DNA from: Paralithodes platypus
Taxonomy: Eukaryota > Arthropoda > Malacostraca > Decapoda > Lithodidae
Assembly (NCBI GenBank): GCA_032716605.1
Contig: CM064519.1
Coordinates: 18,772,551-18,836,550, forward strand
Direction of reading: 5' to 3'
Length of the DNA: 64,000 nucleotides
Shown here: positions 43,776-55,094 of the stretch, in pieces
How positions within the stretch are numbered: position 1 is the first letter of the stretch
How the letters are laid out: each line of letters begins with the position of its first letter
The notes under the pieces: generated by a model
Seen by the model: the letters and a program-made list of their open reading frames with translations, nothing else
Told to the model about the DNA's origin: nothing
Databases searched by the model: none
Position numbers and translations under genes: made by a program

Positions 43776-44879
43776 CAGTTCAGTTTTTAGTATTTTCACC
43801 CAGGAGTCACTTTTGCCTATTTTCCTAACCTCTGAACTATCCCTTGCCAAAACTCGTTCGAAGTTATGACAATGCAACTTAACTGATGGTAAATGGACAT
43901 GTAGGCGCTATAACCAGTCAGTTATGTATTACCTTTGTTACGGCTAGGCTCGGACATCCCCGAGGTACCCCCGTCAACGCCACGCCTCACATATCCGTTA
44001 TTTCTCTCTTATATTCATCTTGTGTTTCATCCATAACAGTTGCTGGGACTTGGGAAATCATAATTATTCTTAGGCTATATGATGTGCGAAGGTTGTGGGC
44101 TAAGTATTAGAATATGATAGGGAGAGTTTACTTTGTCATAATTTTGTAATTAAACTTACTCGCTCATATAAATAACCTATGGACTATTGCATATTCTGAA
44201 CAAGTTGCTACGCCTGCTCTTTTTGCTACTTTCCTTATTACACAAATCCTCGTTTAGGCTTTCAATTTAACTTAGTTGTTGTTATTGCTCATCACGAGTT
44301 AGTAGTTATACCTCGCGTGACATTACTATGGATACCGGTACCTTTAATTCCACAAGTCCTCTCACAGGTGTTTTATATGTGACTTAGGACATTAGGCTAA
44401 TTTATATCTGTTATTATGTGATTTTGGACATAAGGCTAATTTCTATCCGTTATGTGATTTAGGACATTAGGCTCATTTTTATCTGTAAAGTGGAGTGAGG
44501 TGGGTGCATCCCCTGACCGGGCCCCTTGACCACAACAACTTTCCCGGCATCTCCATCTCTCCTGCTGCTGGCCCGTGGTGGACGATTGCCAGATTACCCA
44601 AGTGTTTATAGTTTCACGTTGGGGAGGGAAACAGAAGTATAATAAACAGTGGAGGAGGTGTGTGTGTGTGTGTGTGTTTTGTAATAGGCTGGCTGTGTAG
44701 ATGTTGTATGGTGGCGAAAGGATGGGACATATGTAGGAGGAGGAGCATACCACTGTCACTACTACTGTCTTCTGTTTCACCTCCTGTGCCTTGTCTCTGT
44801 CCCTACCCTGAGGCAGATCCCACTAACCTTCATAACTCTTTAGGAATAGGATGAATGGGAGGGAGTAGGCCTAGTGATG
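43776..44879. other. Intergenic
   Basis: Includes a pair of related segments around TGTGATTTAGGACATTAGGCTAATTT (near 44380, 44415, 44455) and a GT tract at 44661-44676. No gene recognised. Confidence 0.5.
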
Positions 44880-46245
44880 GTGTAAGGAAAAGTGAGGGAG
44901 GTTGGCGGGGTGTGGTGGTGATGGTGAGTGGATGTAGGTGTGTCTGGTCTTGGTATGGTGGTGTAAGGATGAGGGAGGGAGGATGGAGGGGTGTGGTAGT
45001 GAAGTTGGTGAGTGTATGTTGTTGTGTATGGTGGTGTAAGGATGAGAGAGGGAGGATGGAGGGGTGTGATGGTGGTAGTGTGTATGATTGTGTAAGGATG
45101 AGGGAGGGAGGGTGGAAGAGTGTGGTGGTGGTATGTACTGTAGGTATGTATGGTGGTGTAAGGATGAGGGAGGGAGGATGGAGGGGTGATGGTGGTGAGT
45201 GGATGTAGGTGTGTATGGTGGTGTAAGGATGAGGGAGGGAGGATGGAGGGGTGTGGTGGTGAGTGGATGTAGGTGTGTATGGTGGTGTAAGGATGAGGGA
45301 GGGAGGATGGAGGGGTGTGGTGGTGAGTGGATGTAGGTGTGTATGCTGGTGTAAGGATGAGGGGTGTGGTGGTGGTGGTGAGTGGATGTAGGTGTGTATG
45401 GTGGTTTAAGGATGTGGGAGGGAGGATGGAGGGGTGTGATGGTGGTGGTGAGTGGATGTAGGTGTGTATGGTGGTGTAAGGATGAGGGAGGGAGGATGGA
45501 GGGGTGTGGTGGTGAGTGGATGTAGGTGTGTATGGTGGTGTAAGGATGAGGGAGGGAGGGTGGAGGGGTGTGGTGGTGATGGTGGTGTGTGTATGGTGGT
45601 GTAAGGATGAGGGATGGAGCGGTGTGGTGATGGTGGTGGTGAGTGGATGTAGGTGTGTAGTGGTGTAAGGATGAGGGAGGGAGGATGGAGGGGTGATGGT
45701 GGTGTGTGGATGTAGGTGTGTATGGTGGTGTAAGGATGAGGGAGGGAGGATGGAGGGGTGTGGTGGTGTGTGGATGTAGGTGTGTATGGTGGTGTAAGGA
45801 TGAAGGATGGAGCGGTGTGGTGATGGTGGTGGTGAGTGGATGTAGGTGTGTAGTGGTGTAAGGATGAGGGAGGGAGGATGGAGGGGTGTGGTGGTGAGTG
45901 GATGTAGGTGTGTGGTGGTGTAAGGATGAGGGAGGGTGGCTAGAGGGGTGTGGTGGTGATGGTGGTGAGTGGATGTTGGTGTAAGGATGAGGGAGGGAGG
46001 ATGGAGGGGTGTGGTGGTGAGTGGATGTTGGTGTGTATGGTGGTGTAAGGATGAGGGAGGGAGGAGGGAGGGGTGTGGTGGTGATGGTGGTGAGTGAATG
46101 TATGTATATGGTGGTGTAAGGATGAGTGAGGGAGGATAGAGGGGTGTGGTGGTGATGGTGGTGCAAGGATGAGGGAGGGAGAATGGAGGGGTGTGGTGGT
46201 GATGGTGCAAGGAAGAAGAGTAAGAAGCAGGGACGTGGTGATTAT
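44880..46245 (+). repeat. GT/GA-rich minisatellite, unit about 64 bp
   Basis: More than twenty units contain GTGAGTGGATGTAGGTGTGT, ATGGTGGTGTAAGGATGAGG and GAGGGAGGATGGAGGGGTG. Measured spacing between adjacent well-preserved units is 64 bp (45241 to 45305), with frequent partial deletions. Long minus-strand frames (His/Thr/Pro/Ser-rich) exist in more than one phase because plus-strand TTA, CTA and TCA words are rare, so they are not evidence of coding. Confidence 0.9.
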
Positions 46246-46466
46246 TGTCATTATAGGAGTGAGGAGAGGAGTATGATGATGTAGGCTATGGTGGTGGTGG
46301 TGGTGGCGGTGGTGCAAGGATGGGAGGGGGGTGATTTGAAGGGTGGTGATGGTGGTACAAAATTGGGGGCGAGAGGATAAGGCACTATGGGGGGGGGGGG
46401 GAGTCAACGGCTATGGTGGTAGTGGTGAAATAATAGGGAGGGGAAGGACAGAGGAATGAGGTGGTA

Positions 46467-46700
46467 TACCCTGTTCCAAATAGCTAGTCCAGAAATCGTG
46501 AACCCTATCCTCTGTAACTCAAAATCGTGAACCCTATCCTCTGTAACTCAAAAAGGGCTAGATCAAATGGGCTGTACATATACAAGCCTATTCCCTGGCT
46601 GACCCTTCCCAAATGGTAGAACTATTAGCTCGATTACTCTAGAAGTATGTGAGCTATAGAGGTTAATGCTAAAAAACTTGGGCCCACTTGGAACAGGGTA
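46467..46700. mobile_element. Fold-back MITE, copy 2, TA flanks
   Basis: TACCCTGTTCCAA at the left pairs with TTGGAACAGGGTA at the right, with TA outside each end (46465-46466, 46701-46702). The centre matches 10579-10804 in inverted orientation (CTGTAACTCAAAA, CCCAAATGGTAGAA, TTAGCTCG). A 27-bp segment, AATCGTGAACCCTATCCTCT plus GTAACTC, is duplicated in tandem near 46495-46550. Confidence 0.75.
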
Positions 46701-46715
46701 TAGTGGTGGAAGGAT

Positions 46716-46815
46716 CTCTCTCTCTCTCTCTCTCTCTGTCTATATATCTATTTATCTATCTATCTATTTATCTATTTATTTATCTATCTATCTATCTCTC
46801 CCCCCCCTCCCCCCT
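46716..46815. repeat. CT and CTAT/TTTA microsatellites
   Basis: A TCTC run (46716-46738) is followed by TATC/TATT tetranucleotides to about 46798 and a C-run. Simple sequence only. Confidence 0.9.
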
Positions 46816-47109
46816 TCGCGGTGATGGTAATGAAGGATTTGTCGTGGTACAGTGGTCTCCCGTACCTGAGCTTGGGTACTGACAAGGGGGTATAGGTCTG
46901 GGGTACAGGTAGGTATTGTTGGAGCGGCCTTGTAGTACTCCAGCTGTTGGCACTGTGTTGCTAGGGATGGCGTTGTTTGGGATGACATAAGGGGCTAGGA
47001 TAACTTCCTTAGTATGATGTTCTTCCTCGTTCGAGTCAAACCTAGTATAATGTGAACAGTCTTGTACTGTACTCAGGGAACTGCATTATATAACCGAGTT
47101 ATTAACTAA

Positions 47110-47226
<117 letters not shown>

Positions 47227-47251
47227 ATAGTTTAGTTATACAGTACATGTA

Positions 47252-47462
47252 CGGTTGGCCAAATAAGTCATGTCTCCGCTGTCATTGCGTTTTGCTCGCT
47301 GTGTGCTGTATTAATGTCTGTCAGATGTTGAATAGGGTGTGTAAAGATAGGAACATGTGTGTATATCTCACTCAAATCGATGAATTAATGCTTAGATAGT
47401 GCTGATACCATTTATTGATCGAAATATACTTGGTGCCGCGACATCACTTATTTGGCCGGCTG
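47252..47462. mobile_element. 211-bp MITE, TA-type, copy 2
   Basis: It is flanked by TA at 47250-47251 and 47463-47464. Termini CGGTTGGCCAAATAAGTCATG and the complement of CATCACTTATTTGGCCGGCTG are inverted repeats of about 22 bp. The interior is the complement of copy 1 (9219-9429) with scattered substitutions (CAACATCTGACAGA-type words). Non-coding. Confidence 0.88.
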
Positions 47463-47464
47463 TA

Positions 47465-47914
47465 CACAGAGAGGCATATTATCTAATTCAGTACTTCTAT
47501 TGTCAACTAAATTGAATATTTCATACAAATGTTTATTTTGTGGTAGTGTTCACTTAAGTGTTAAACATTTATAATGTTATTTTAGGCAATGCTTACCAGT
47601 ACTGGTATATATTTTGGCCAGACTTATTACACTGTAGCAATGTTTATAATTATGTAAATTATAAAAACAGTGTATTCTGTACACGGCCACCAATTGTCAT
47701 CGTGGAAGTAACGGGATTTATGCTAATTCATGCACAATCAAGCACTTACGACGAGTGTGGACGTAACTAGAATATATGCGAAATAAAGTAGTATATTTAG
47801 ACAACTGAAGAGTTGAAGTGAAGAATTATAAAATAAAACGTAGCCTATGCGTGACAGACAAGAAAAAAAAAAGCCTGAATCGAGGTCGGCAGCTCGCGAG
47901 GGAGAGCTTAGCCA
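47465..47914. other. Intergenic, AT-rich
   Basis: No recognised coding motif or repeat. One 70-codon frame at 47558-47770 lacks family motifs and is not called. Confidence 0.5.
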
Positions 47915-48295
47915 GGGCCCGTTTTCTGGACCCCTTTCTCCCTCGTGTTTAGCCCCATTAGTGTTGAGATTTTAAGACGTTTGTCCTATTAGTTTTGCGA
48001 TTTTAATACCATTCGCTCCATTTTTTAACTGTCCTCCCTAGACCTTCATCAAACTTAAAAAAAAACATCCATGAGATCCCCCTACGAGATTACTTTGTAA
48101 TTTTTTCGGTAGAAAAATTTCACGGCCGAAGGCCGGTTCCTCCACAATTACAGGCTCGCTATCGCTTGCCAGGAAAAAAATCGACACCTAAAGGGCACGA
48201 AAGGTCTGAATATTGACAAAGAAATGGAGCGAAAGGTCTTAAAATCTCAAAACTAATGGGGATAAGCATGAAGAAGACAGGGGACCCCCAAAAAG
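47915..48295. mobile_element. MITE family M, fold-back arrangement (copy 4)
   Basis: The first about 105 bp are a plus-oriented left end of family M (GGGCCCGTTTTCTGGACCCC, TTTAGCCCCATTAG). From about 48030 an almost complete minus-oriented copy follows (AGACCTTCATCAAACTT, CGGCCGAAGGCCGG, GCTCGCTATCGCTTGCCAGG, AATGGGGATAAGCATGA). The two left ends therefore face each other and can pair. No TTAA remains at either end. Confidence 0.75.
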
Positions 48296-48459
48296 GCAGA
48301 CAGTAAAGTTCCTTGAGAGTATCAAAAGAAGACAATTTAGTTTTAAGACTAGAATAATAATTGTGAAATGGAATGTAATCAAATCAACATAAGATATATT
48401 TGGTTTGGTCATTATAGCAGTATATATCACTTCCAAAAACGTGATAGGAGTTGGGACTT

Positions 48460-48745
48460 TATATTTTTTTTTTTTTTTTTTTTTTTCTATATTCCAACTA
48501 CTCCCTCTCGGGCATAGGCTGAGAGCCTGTACATTCCACCGCTCAACACGGTGAAGCCCGTGAGGTCTTGTTCCAGTCTGGGGAGTGAGACATGTGAAGC
48601 AACCATCATGGCTCGAAGCAGCTCCATCTCTGAAGCGGCCGGTTGCTTCGCTCAAGTGCTTCACCGTCTCACCCTCCAGACTCAGACCCTCACTCTCAGA
48701 ACGCCACCTATTGAGCAGTGAACTCACTAGGCATTGTCCCCCTGT
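48460..48745 (-). mobile_element. Candidate poly-A retrosequence
   Basis: On the minus strand a GC-richer block (about 48745-48490) runs into an A-run of 20 or more bases (48465-48486). The block contains a short complementary pair around GGTGAAGC...GCTTCACC. It could be a SINE or processed transcript. I do not recognise the source and could not define a target duplication. Confidence 0.4.
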
Positions 48746-48821
48746 AACATATTTTGAATATGGGAATATTCATACAGTGTTATTTAATCAGGGAACAATG
48801 AGGGTACTTTTTTGACGTTTC

Positions 48822-48965
48822 GGTGGGCTTTGTGGTAATGCACTGATACTAGGTACATCACAAATTCAATCCCAATAATATCTTCCCATTGACATATCGG
48901 GATTTGAACCCGGGTCCATTGGATTACCAATCCAGTGGCATGACCACTCCACCACACCTCCAAAT
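48822..48965 (-). mobile_element. tRNA-derived SINE, copy 2
   Basis: On the minus strand the head reads GGAGGTGTGGTGGAGTGGTC (A-box), then a stem-loop with TTGGTAA in the loop, then GGACCCGGGTTCAAATCCCG (T-arm with B-box). The tail ends at AAGCCCACCGAAACG. The loop would place a GGT anticodon, so a tRNA-Thr-like ancestor is possible. The shared tail with copy 1 (42332-42470) marks it as a SINE and not a tRNA gene. Confidence 0.7.
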
Positions 48966-49097
48966 ATAGTTGATGATCATTAAAGGGAAGGGCCTGTTTT
49001 ATATTTTGAATTGAATAGTGTCTTGTATTCTACAGTAAAAGCACTGTATTAACTGCAAAACTTACAGGTAACCATCCTACAGTTTAAGGAAAAAAGA

Positions 49098-49450
49098 GAG
49101 AGAGAGAGCTATCACACTCCGTCACGAGACAAGGATGAGGAGCAAGGACGGTGCGGAGAGGGAGGGGAGGACAGAGTGAGAGCAGAGAGAGAGAGAGAGA
49201 GAGAGTGAGTGGGGAAGACAGAGAGAGTGAGTGGGGAGGAGAGAGAGTAGGAGGACAGAGAGAGAGAGAGAGGGGGAGGAGAGAGATAGGGGAGGACAGA
49301 GAGAATGAGAGAGGAGGATAGAGTGTAGAGAGAGAGAGGAGAGATGGCGAGAAGAGGCAGGGGGAGGAGAGCAAGAGGGAAACACAGTGAGGAGAGAGAG
49401 AGAGAGAGCGAGAGCGAGAGAAGGACAGGGAGGAGTGAGAGAGGAGGCGG
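49098..49450. repeat. GA-rich microsatellite region
   Basis: GAGAGA and GGGGAGGA repeats dominate. The complementary Leu/Ser-rich frames are compositional artefacts. Confidence 0.9.
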
Positions 49451-49534
49451 CGGAGGATAGTAGCCAGTTTTATGAATGGGAGGATCAGCGTGACTCACTT
49501 CCCGTACGTGCGTGATATACCCCCACTGTGTTAA

Positions 49535-49906
49535 AGGGGGCTAGTACTCGCTTTTCATCAACCCCCTTCTCCCTCATGTTTACCATATTTGTTTTGAGGT
49601 TTTAAAACGGTCGGAACGTTCAGTTAGTTTGGCGATTTTGAGACCTTTCGCCTATTTTTTTTTTTGTCAATATTAAGACCTTGCGTGCACTTTAGGTGTC
49701 GATTTTTTCCTGGCGAGCGAGAGCGAGCCTCTAATTTTAAAAGGAATCGGCCTTCGGCCGGGACAATTTTCTACCGAAAAATTTACAAATTTATCTTCAA
49801 AGGGGGTCTAGGGGGTGTTTTTCTAAGCTTGATGGAGGTCTAGCGAGGAAACTCATAACATAAATATATAAATAAATATATATACCAAAAACCAAGGACT
49901 ACCCCC
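49535..49906 (+). mobile_element. MITE family M, copy 5 (complete, TTAA flanks)
   Basis: TTAA flanks lie at 49531-49534 and 49907-49910. Termini AGGGGGCTAGTACTCG and CAAGGACTACCCCC are complementary in part. The internal family landmarks are present (GGCGAGCGAGAGCGAGCCT, GCCTTCGGCCGGG, TTTTCTACCGAAAAATT, GATGGAGGTCTAG). Confidence 0.85.
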
Positions 49907-50369
49907 TTAAATGCGACTCACTTCTCAGCATGTGGCACCACCGCATCTCCTCTAATTCACTGTCTACATACGTACAACACTCCTCTAATGGTCTTTAATT
50001 GTATTTATTGTTTGCATTTATATACATAATAATGGGGAATACATGTTTACATTTGGTTAGGTTAAGGAAGGACTGTATATCTAGTATATTATAGAGTCGT
50101 TGGGTTAAGCTAGGTTGGCTGCTAAATGTCTTGCCCATGTACAGATGATCAGAACTGGGATGTATATAATAAACTAGGTTTCCGGTCTCATTCGTCTCCG
50201 GGCTCAGTGTTGTTATTGACCCTCCGTCGCCACAGTGGGAAAGATGCTTATTACCGGTTTGCACTCTCGTCTCCTTCTTGATCTGGATTAGGGAACAACA
50301 TTTAATTGAGAAGAGGCGCTGGGGATGGGGTAGAGAGAGAGATAGAGAGAGATAGAGATAATCTGATCT

Positions 50370-50920
50370 ACTCTTCACTTGCCTCACGTCATTCACTACA
50401 CTTCATCCACCACGAGTCACCCGCTACACTTCACCCACCACATGTCACCCACTACATGTTACACACCACATATCCTCCACATATCACCTGCTTTATGTCA
50501 CCCGCTACACTTCACCCACCTCGTAAATCCCACTGAAAGTCACCTGTTGCACATAGGCCACAGCATATATCACCTGCTACTCTACACCCGCCATATGTAT
50601 CCTACTGTAAGTCACCTGTTGCACATAGGCCACAGCATATATCACCTGCTACTCTACACCCACCATATGTATCTTACTGTAAGTCACCTGTTGCACATAG
50701 GCCACAGCATATATCACCTGCTACTCTACACCCGCCATATGTATCCTACTGTAAGTCACCTGTTGCACATAGGCCACACCATATATCACCTGCTACTCTA
50801 CACCCGCCATATGTATCCTACTGTAAGTCACCTGTTGCACATAGGCCACAGCATATATCACCTGCTACTCTACATCCGCCATATGTATCCTACTGTAAGT
50901 CACCCACAGATGTCACCCAC
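50370..50920 (+). repeat. 72-bp minisatellite, five main units
   Basis: Units starting at AAGTCACCTG occur at about 50609, 50681, 50753 and 50825, exactly 72 bp apart, with related units before and after. Each contains TTGCACATAGGCCACAGCAT and ATCACCTGCTACTCTACACC. Because 72 is a multiple of three, one frame reads a 24-residue repeat (SHLLHIGHSIYHLLLYT). No start context or flanking domain supports a protein. Confidence 0.9.
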
Positions 50921-51129
50921 CTCACATCACTCACCCACCTCACCTAGAACATATCACTCAGCCTGCCATGGTTTGGACAGGCACTGGGGGTGTTCATTGC
51001 ATGATATAATAATTTCAATAGTAGCCAAATTCATACTCTCCAAGGTACAGGTAGCATTAATATTCAGAACCATTAGTAAGAGTGTTATCCTTTATATATC
51101 TATTTATATATCTTAAATAAATCTACCAA

Positions 51130-54100
51130 AAAAACGAGACAGAGATAGGGGCGAGGGAACGCGTTCGTGGTCCCGGACCCTAAGAATAGGAGCTTTGAAT
51201 GTGCGTGGATGTAGTACGAATGAAAAGCGAGAGGATATTGGAAGGTTATTTGAAAGAAGGATGTATGATGTCCTTGCACTGAATGAAACAAAGATGAAAG
51301 GAGAGGGAGAAGTGGATTTTGGAAACGTGATAGGTAGAAAGTCTGGAGTAGACGAGGGAGTCAGGGGGAAAGAAGGAGTGGCTATTATTGTGAAGGAGGA
51401 GTTGAGAGAGTTTATAAAAGAGTGGAAAGAGGTGTCATCAAGGCTAATGTGGGTGAGAATGCGGTTTAAGGGTGAAAGGTGGGTTTTTGTAAGTGGGTAT
51501 GGACCAGGAAGTGAAAGAGAGTTAGACGAGGTAGAGGGTTTCTGGGAGGATTTGAGAGATTGTCTACAAGAGTTTGATGAAAATGAAAATGTTATAGTTT
51601 TAGGGGCCCTAAATGCTAGGGTAGGAAATGAGCCTGTTGAGGGAGTCATCGGTAGTTTTGGTGTGGATGGTGTAAACGAGAGTGGAGAAAGACTGAAAAA
51701 TGTATGTGAAGAGTGTAGATTGAGTGTAGGTAATACGTTCTTCAAAAAAAGGCGTATACACAAGTACACCTGGCATAGACTTGTGAGGGGAGAGATTGTA
51801 GAGAGGGCATTGATGGATTATGTGCTGGTGACAAGGGAAAGATTGTGTTGACTGCTGGATGTGAATGTGATGAGAGGTGAGCCGGAGGGTATGTCAGATC
51901 ATTACCTGGTGGAGGGAAAGCTAAGAGTTAAGAGTTACAGGAGAATAAGAGACAAGCGTGAAGTAAGAGAGGTAATAAAAGTTAGTGAGTTAGAGAAGAG
52001 TGAAAAAGAGAGGGAGTACAAGGAAAGACTAAATGAAAAGTGGATGGAAGTGAGAGAGATGGAAGAGAGAGAAGTAGAGGTTGAATGGCAACAGTTTAAG
52101 GAAGGAGTGAAAGCAAGTGCAGAGGTAGTATGCGGCAAAAGGAAAGTAGGAGGCAGAGGTATCAGGAAGGGAAGCGAGTGGTGGAATGATACGGTGAGAA
52201 AGGCAATTGAGGAGAAGAGACAGTGTTTTTAGAGGGTTTTACAGGATGGTAGTGTTGAGGTATGGGAGAGGTACAAGGAGAAAAGGAGAGAGGCAAAACG
52301 GAAAATTAGAGAAGCGAAAAAAGATGCAAACGAAAGGTGGGGTCAAAGGCTGAGTGAGAATTTTGAAGAACGAAAGAAGATGTTCTGGAAGGAGGTAAAT
52401 AAAGTAAGGAAAGGAGGACAAAAGAGGGAAGAGTCAGTGAAAGATGAAAATGGAGAATTACTAGTGGAACCAGTTGAAGTGAGGAAAAGATATGCCGAGT
52501 ATTTTGAATCTTTGTTAAATACAAGAGATGGAAGAGAAGCAGTGATTGAAGCAGAGGCGGATGGAGATAGGTTACCCAGGCCACCCAGATGGCAGGGAAT
52601 GAATGAAAAGATTGAGGAAAATGAGGTGAAAGAAGCAGTGAAACAAATGAGAGCGGGAAAAGCAGAAGGTTTGGATGGTATTGCTGTTGAGTGTATAAAG
52701 AAGGGTGGAGATGTGATAATAGATTGGTTGGTGAGACTTTTCAATGTGTGCTTTGCTGTGTCAATGGTACCAATAGAATGGAAGAGTGCATGTATTGTGC
52801 CGTTGTACAAGGGGAAGGGAGATCGGCAGGAGTGTTCAAGTTATAGAGGTATTAGTTTATTGTCAGTGGTTGGAAAGCTGTATGGCAGGGTGTTGATAGA
52901 GAGGATAATAAAGTGTACGGAAGTTGCAATAGGAGAAGAACAGTGCGGTTTTAGGAGGGGAAGAGGGTGCGTGGATCAGATGTTTGCAGTAAGACAGTTA
53001 TGCGAGAAGTATTTAGAGAAGCATAAGGAGATATTTTGGGCTTTTATGGACTTGGAAAAAGTGTATGATCGTGTGGACCGTGAAGCAATGTGGAAGGTGT
53101 TAAGGATTTATGAAATAGGAGGAAATTTGTTAGAAGCAGTTAAGAGTTTTTATGAAGGGAGCAGAGCATGTGTGAGAGTAGGAAATGGTGAGTTGAGTGA
53201 ATGGTTTGAGGTAAAGGTAGGTTTGCGACAGGGTTGTGTAATGTCACCATGGCTGTTTAATATGTTTATGGATGGTGTGGTGAGGGAGGTGAAAAGGAGA
53301 ACTATGGGAAGAGGATTGGGTTTAGTAGGAAAGAATGGTAGAGATTGGGAGTTGAATCAGTTGCTGTTCGCTGATGACACAGCATTGGTGGCAGATTCTG
53401 ATGAGAAACTGCAGCGGGTAGTCAAAGAGTTTGGTGTGGTTTGTGGAAGGAGGAAACTGAAGGTGAACGTCAATAAAAGTAAAGTAATGGTGTGTAATAG
53501 GGGAGAGCATAGGGTGAATCTAGATGTGAGGCTGGATGGGGAAATATTGGAACAAGTAGAGTGTTTTAAATATCTAGGAGGAACGATAAGCAGGAGTGGA
53601 GGTATGGAAGTGGAGGTAAAACAGAGAGTGTGTGAAGGAAGGAAGGTTTTCGGAGCAATGGGAAGTATGTGGAAGACGAGAAATCTCGGAGTGAAAGTAA
53701 AAAGTGCACTGTATCAAGGAATTGTTGTGCCAACAGTGATGTATGGGGCTGAGACATGGGCTCTGAAGAAAAAGGAGAAAAGAGGGCTGGATGTGATGGA
53801 GATGAGCTGCTTGAGGAGTATGTGTGGAGTTACTCGTAGAGACAGATTGAGGAATGAAGAGATACGTAGGAGAGGGGCAGCAGGAACATTTGTCAGCCAG
53901 AGTGGACAGAGGGGTGCTGAGCTGGTATGGTCATGTTGAACGAATGGGAGATGAAAGGCTTACATAGAGAATATGTGAGTCAGGTACAAGGGGAGATAGA
54001 AGGGCAGGAAGACCCCCATTAAGATGGAGAGACTGTGTAAGAAAGGCTTTGGATGATAGAGGAATGACTATAGATCAGGCAGGGGAAGTGGTGGTGGACA

Positions 54101-54525
54101 GGAGTGAATGAAGAATGCTTGTGAATAGTTGAGTGAACACGTGGTCATTTGGAGTAAGGGGTCGGGCGCAAGTTGGACTAGATAATAGACCATCAGGCGG
54201 CTGGCCCGGGGAGAGGATTAATATGAAAAGTGCGCCTGGAAGTGTGGTGGGAGGGCTTGTGGCTTGGGCTCCGCTGCATGTCTGCCTGCCGAGATCGGAA
54301 CCTCTTCGGGTGGTCGGGGGCCGGGGGAGTGCTGGAGCGACCTTGGTGACCCTGGTCTCTGGGTCTTCTCCTGGGTGACCTGGATGTGTGTGAGTTTGTG
54401 CTTTTTATCTGTGTTTATTTGTTGTTTTATGTTGTTTTTGTGTTTTCCCTGTTCTTGCTCTGTCTTGAGTCGGCTACCCCCAAAATGGGGATTGGGCCTG
54501 AGCATATAGATAGATAGATAGATCT
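51130..54525 (+). mobile_element. Nearly full-length EEP-RT LINE with ATAG tail
   Basis: A single long coding frame for endonuclease plus reverse transcriptase is followed by a GC-rich 3' UTR (about 54120-54490), ending CTTGAGTCGGCTACCCCC and a TAGA/ATAG tail (54504-54522). A 5'-truncated sister copy lies at 10093-10385 and a decayed relative at 37212-38350. It is the best preserved autonomous-type element in the window. Confidence 0.85.
51195..54110 (+). pseudogene. LINE endonuclease-reverse transcriptase, two stops and a frameshift
   Basis: One frame runs from 51195 to 53939, interrupted only by TGA (51849-51851) and TAG (52230-52232). The EEP endonuclease (to about 51940) has ALNETKMKG and a SDHYLVEG motif, but the catalytic GDLN is GALN (Ala codon 51606-51608). 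The reverse transcriptase has PLYKGKGDRQECSSYRGISL, GFRRGRGCVDQ, FMDLEKVYDRVD (motif A Asp present), LRQGCVMSPWLFN (B) and LLFADDTALVADS (C). Its C-terminal block SMCGVTRRDRLRNEEIRRR is followed by a frameshift near 53880, beyond which WYGHVERMGDERL-type sequence continues. Reverse transcriptase catalytic residues are intact; endonuclease is not. Confidence 0.88.
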
Positions 54526-54937
54526 ATTGGCTCCCATATGAACCACACAACTTATAATAACATTTTCCAATTAATACCCATCTCTGGTATACCCACAACC
54601 TCTTCACAAGTAGTTCTGTAATCCCTCTCACCCACCCTACCTTCCATAAACTACAGCCTTATACTATGTTCCTCTCTCCCCTTAGTAAACATATTCCCTT
54701 TCTGTATTATCAGGCACCTCCAAGTCAAATAATTTATATTTCATCGGTCCCTATCATTCATGGCCTTCTAGTTATACTAGGTAGCCTACTGTAGGCCTAT
54801 ACCTAATTAACAGCTATTTGACAATGTATATTTTATGAGTAGGTAAAGCATTATGACAACTGTAACATTATACCTTTGTCAGCTATTAACAAGTTCATCG
54901 ATTGTCAAATGTTTTATTGTGCAAAACTGAGTGAAAC

Positions 54938-54940
<3 letters not shown>
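54526..54940. other. Intergenic
   Basis: Nothing coding or repetitive recognised in this AT-rich stretch, apart from a TAGGCCTA palindrome near 54792. Confidence 0.5.
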
Positions 54941-55009
<69 letters not shown>

Positions 55010-55021
55010 ATTTATATATAT

Positions 55022-55051
<30 letters not shown>
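54941..55051. repeat. TA array and CA tract
   Basis: TA dinucleotides run to about 55036 and lead into an AC run. A mirror of the arrangement is seen at 47110-47226. Confidence 0.95.
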
Positions 55052-55052
<1 letters not shown>

Positions 55053-55094
55053 GTTGTTTGTGAAGATCCTTTTTTCGAAGCCATACTACTTTAA

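Noticed and set aside
43189..43877. Pro/Leu and His-rich frames over the GGTGG minisatellite
   Set aside because: Repeat composition explains them. They are open on both strands.
44840..46210. Long minus-strand frames (456 and 431 codons, His/Thr/Pro/Ser-rich)
   Set aside because: They run through a 64-bp satellite in two phases and stay open only because stop-forming words are rare on that strand. No domain or start context.
48895..48965. Functional tRNA-Thr gene on the minus strand
   Set aside because: The acceptor stem does not close, and the same tail is shared with the copy at 42332-42470, so it is a SINE head.
49084..49498. Leu/Ser-rich minus-strand frames
   Set aside because: Translation of GA microsatellite in three phases, not coding.
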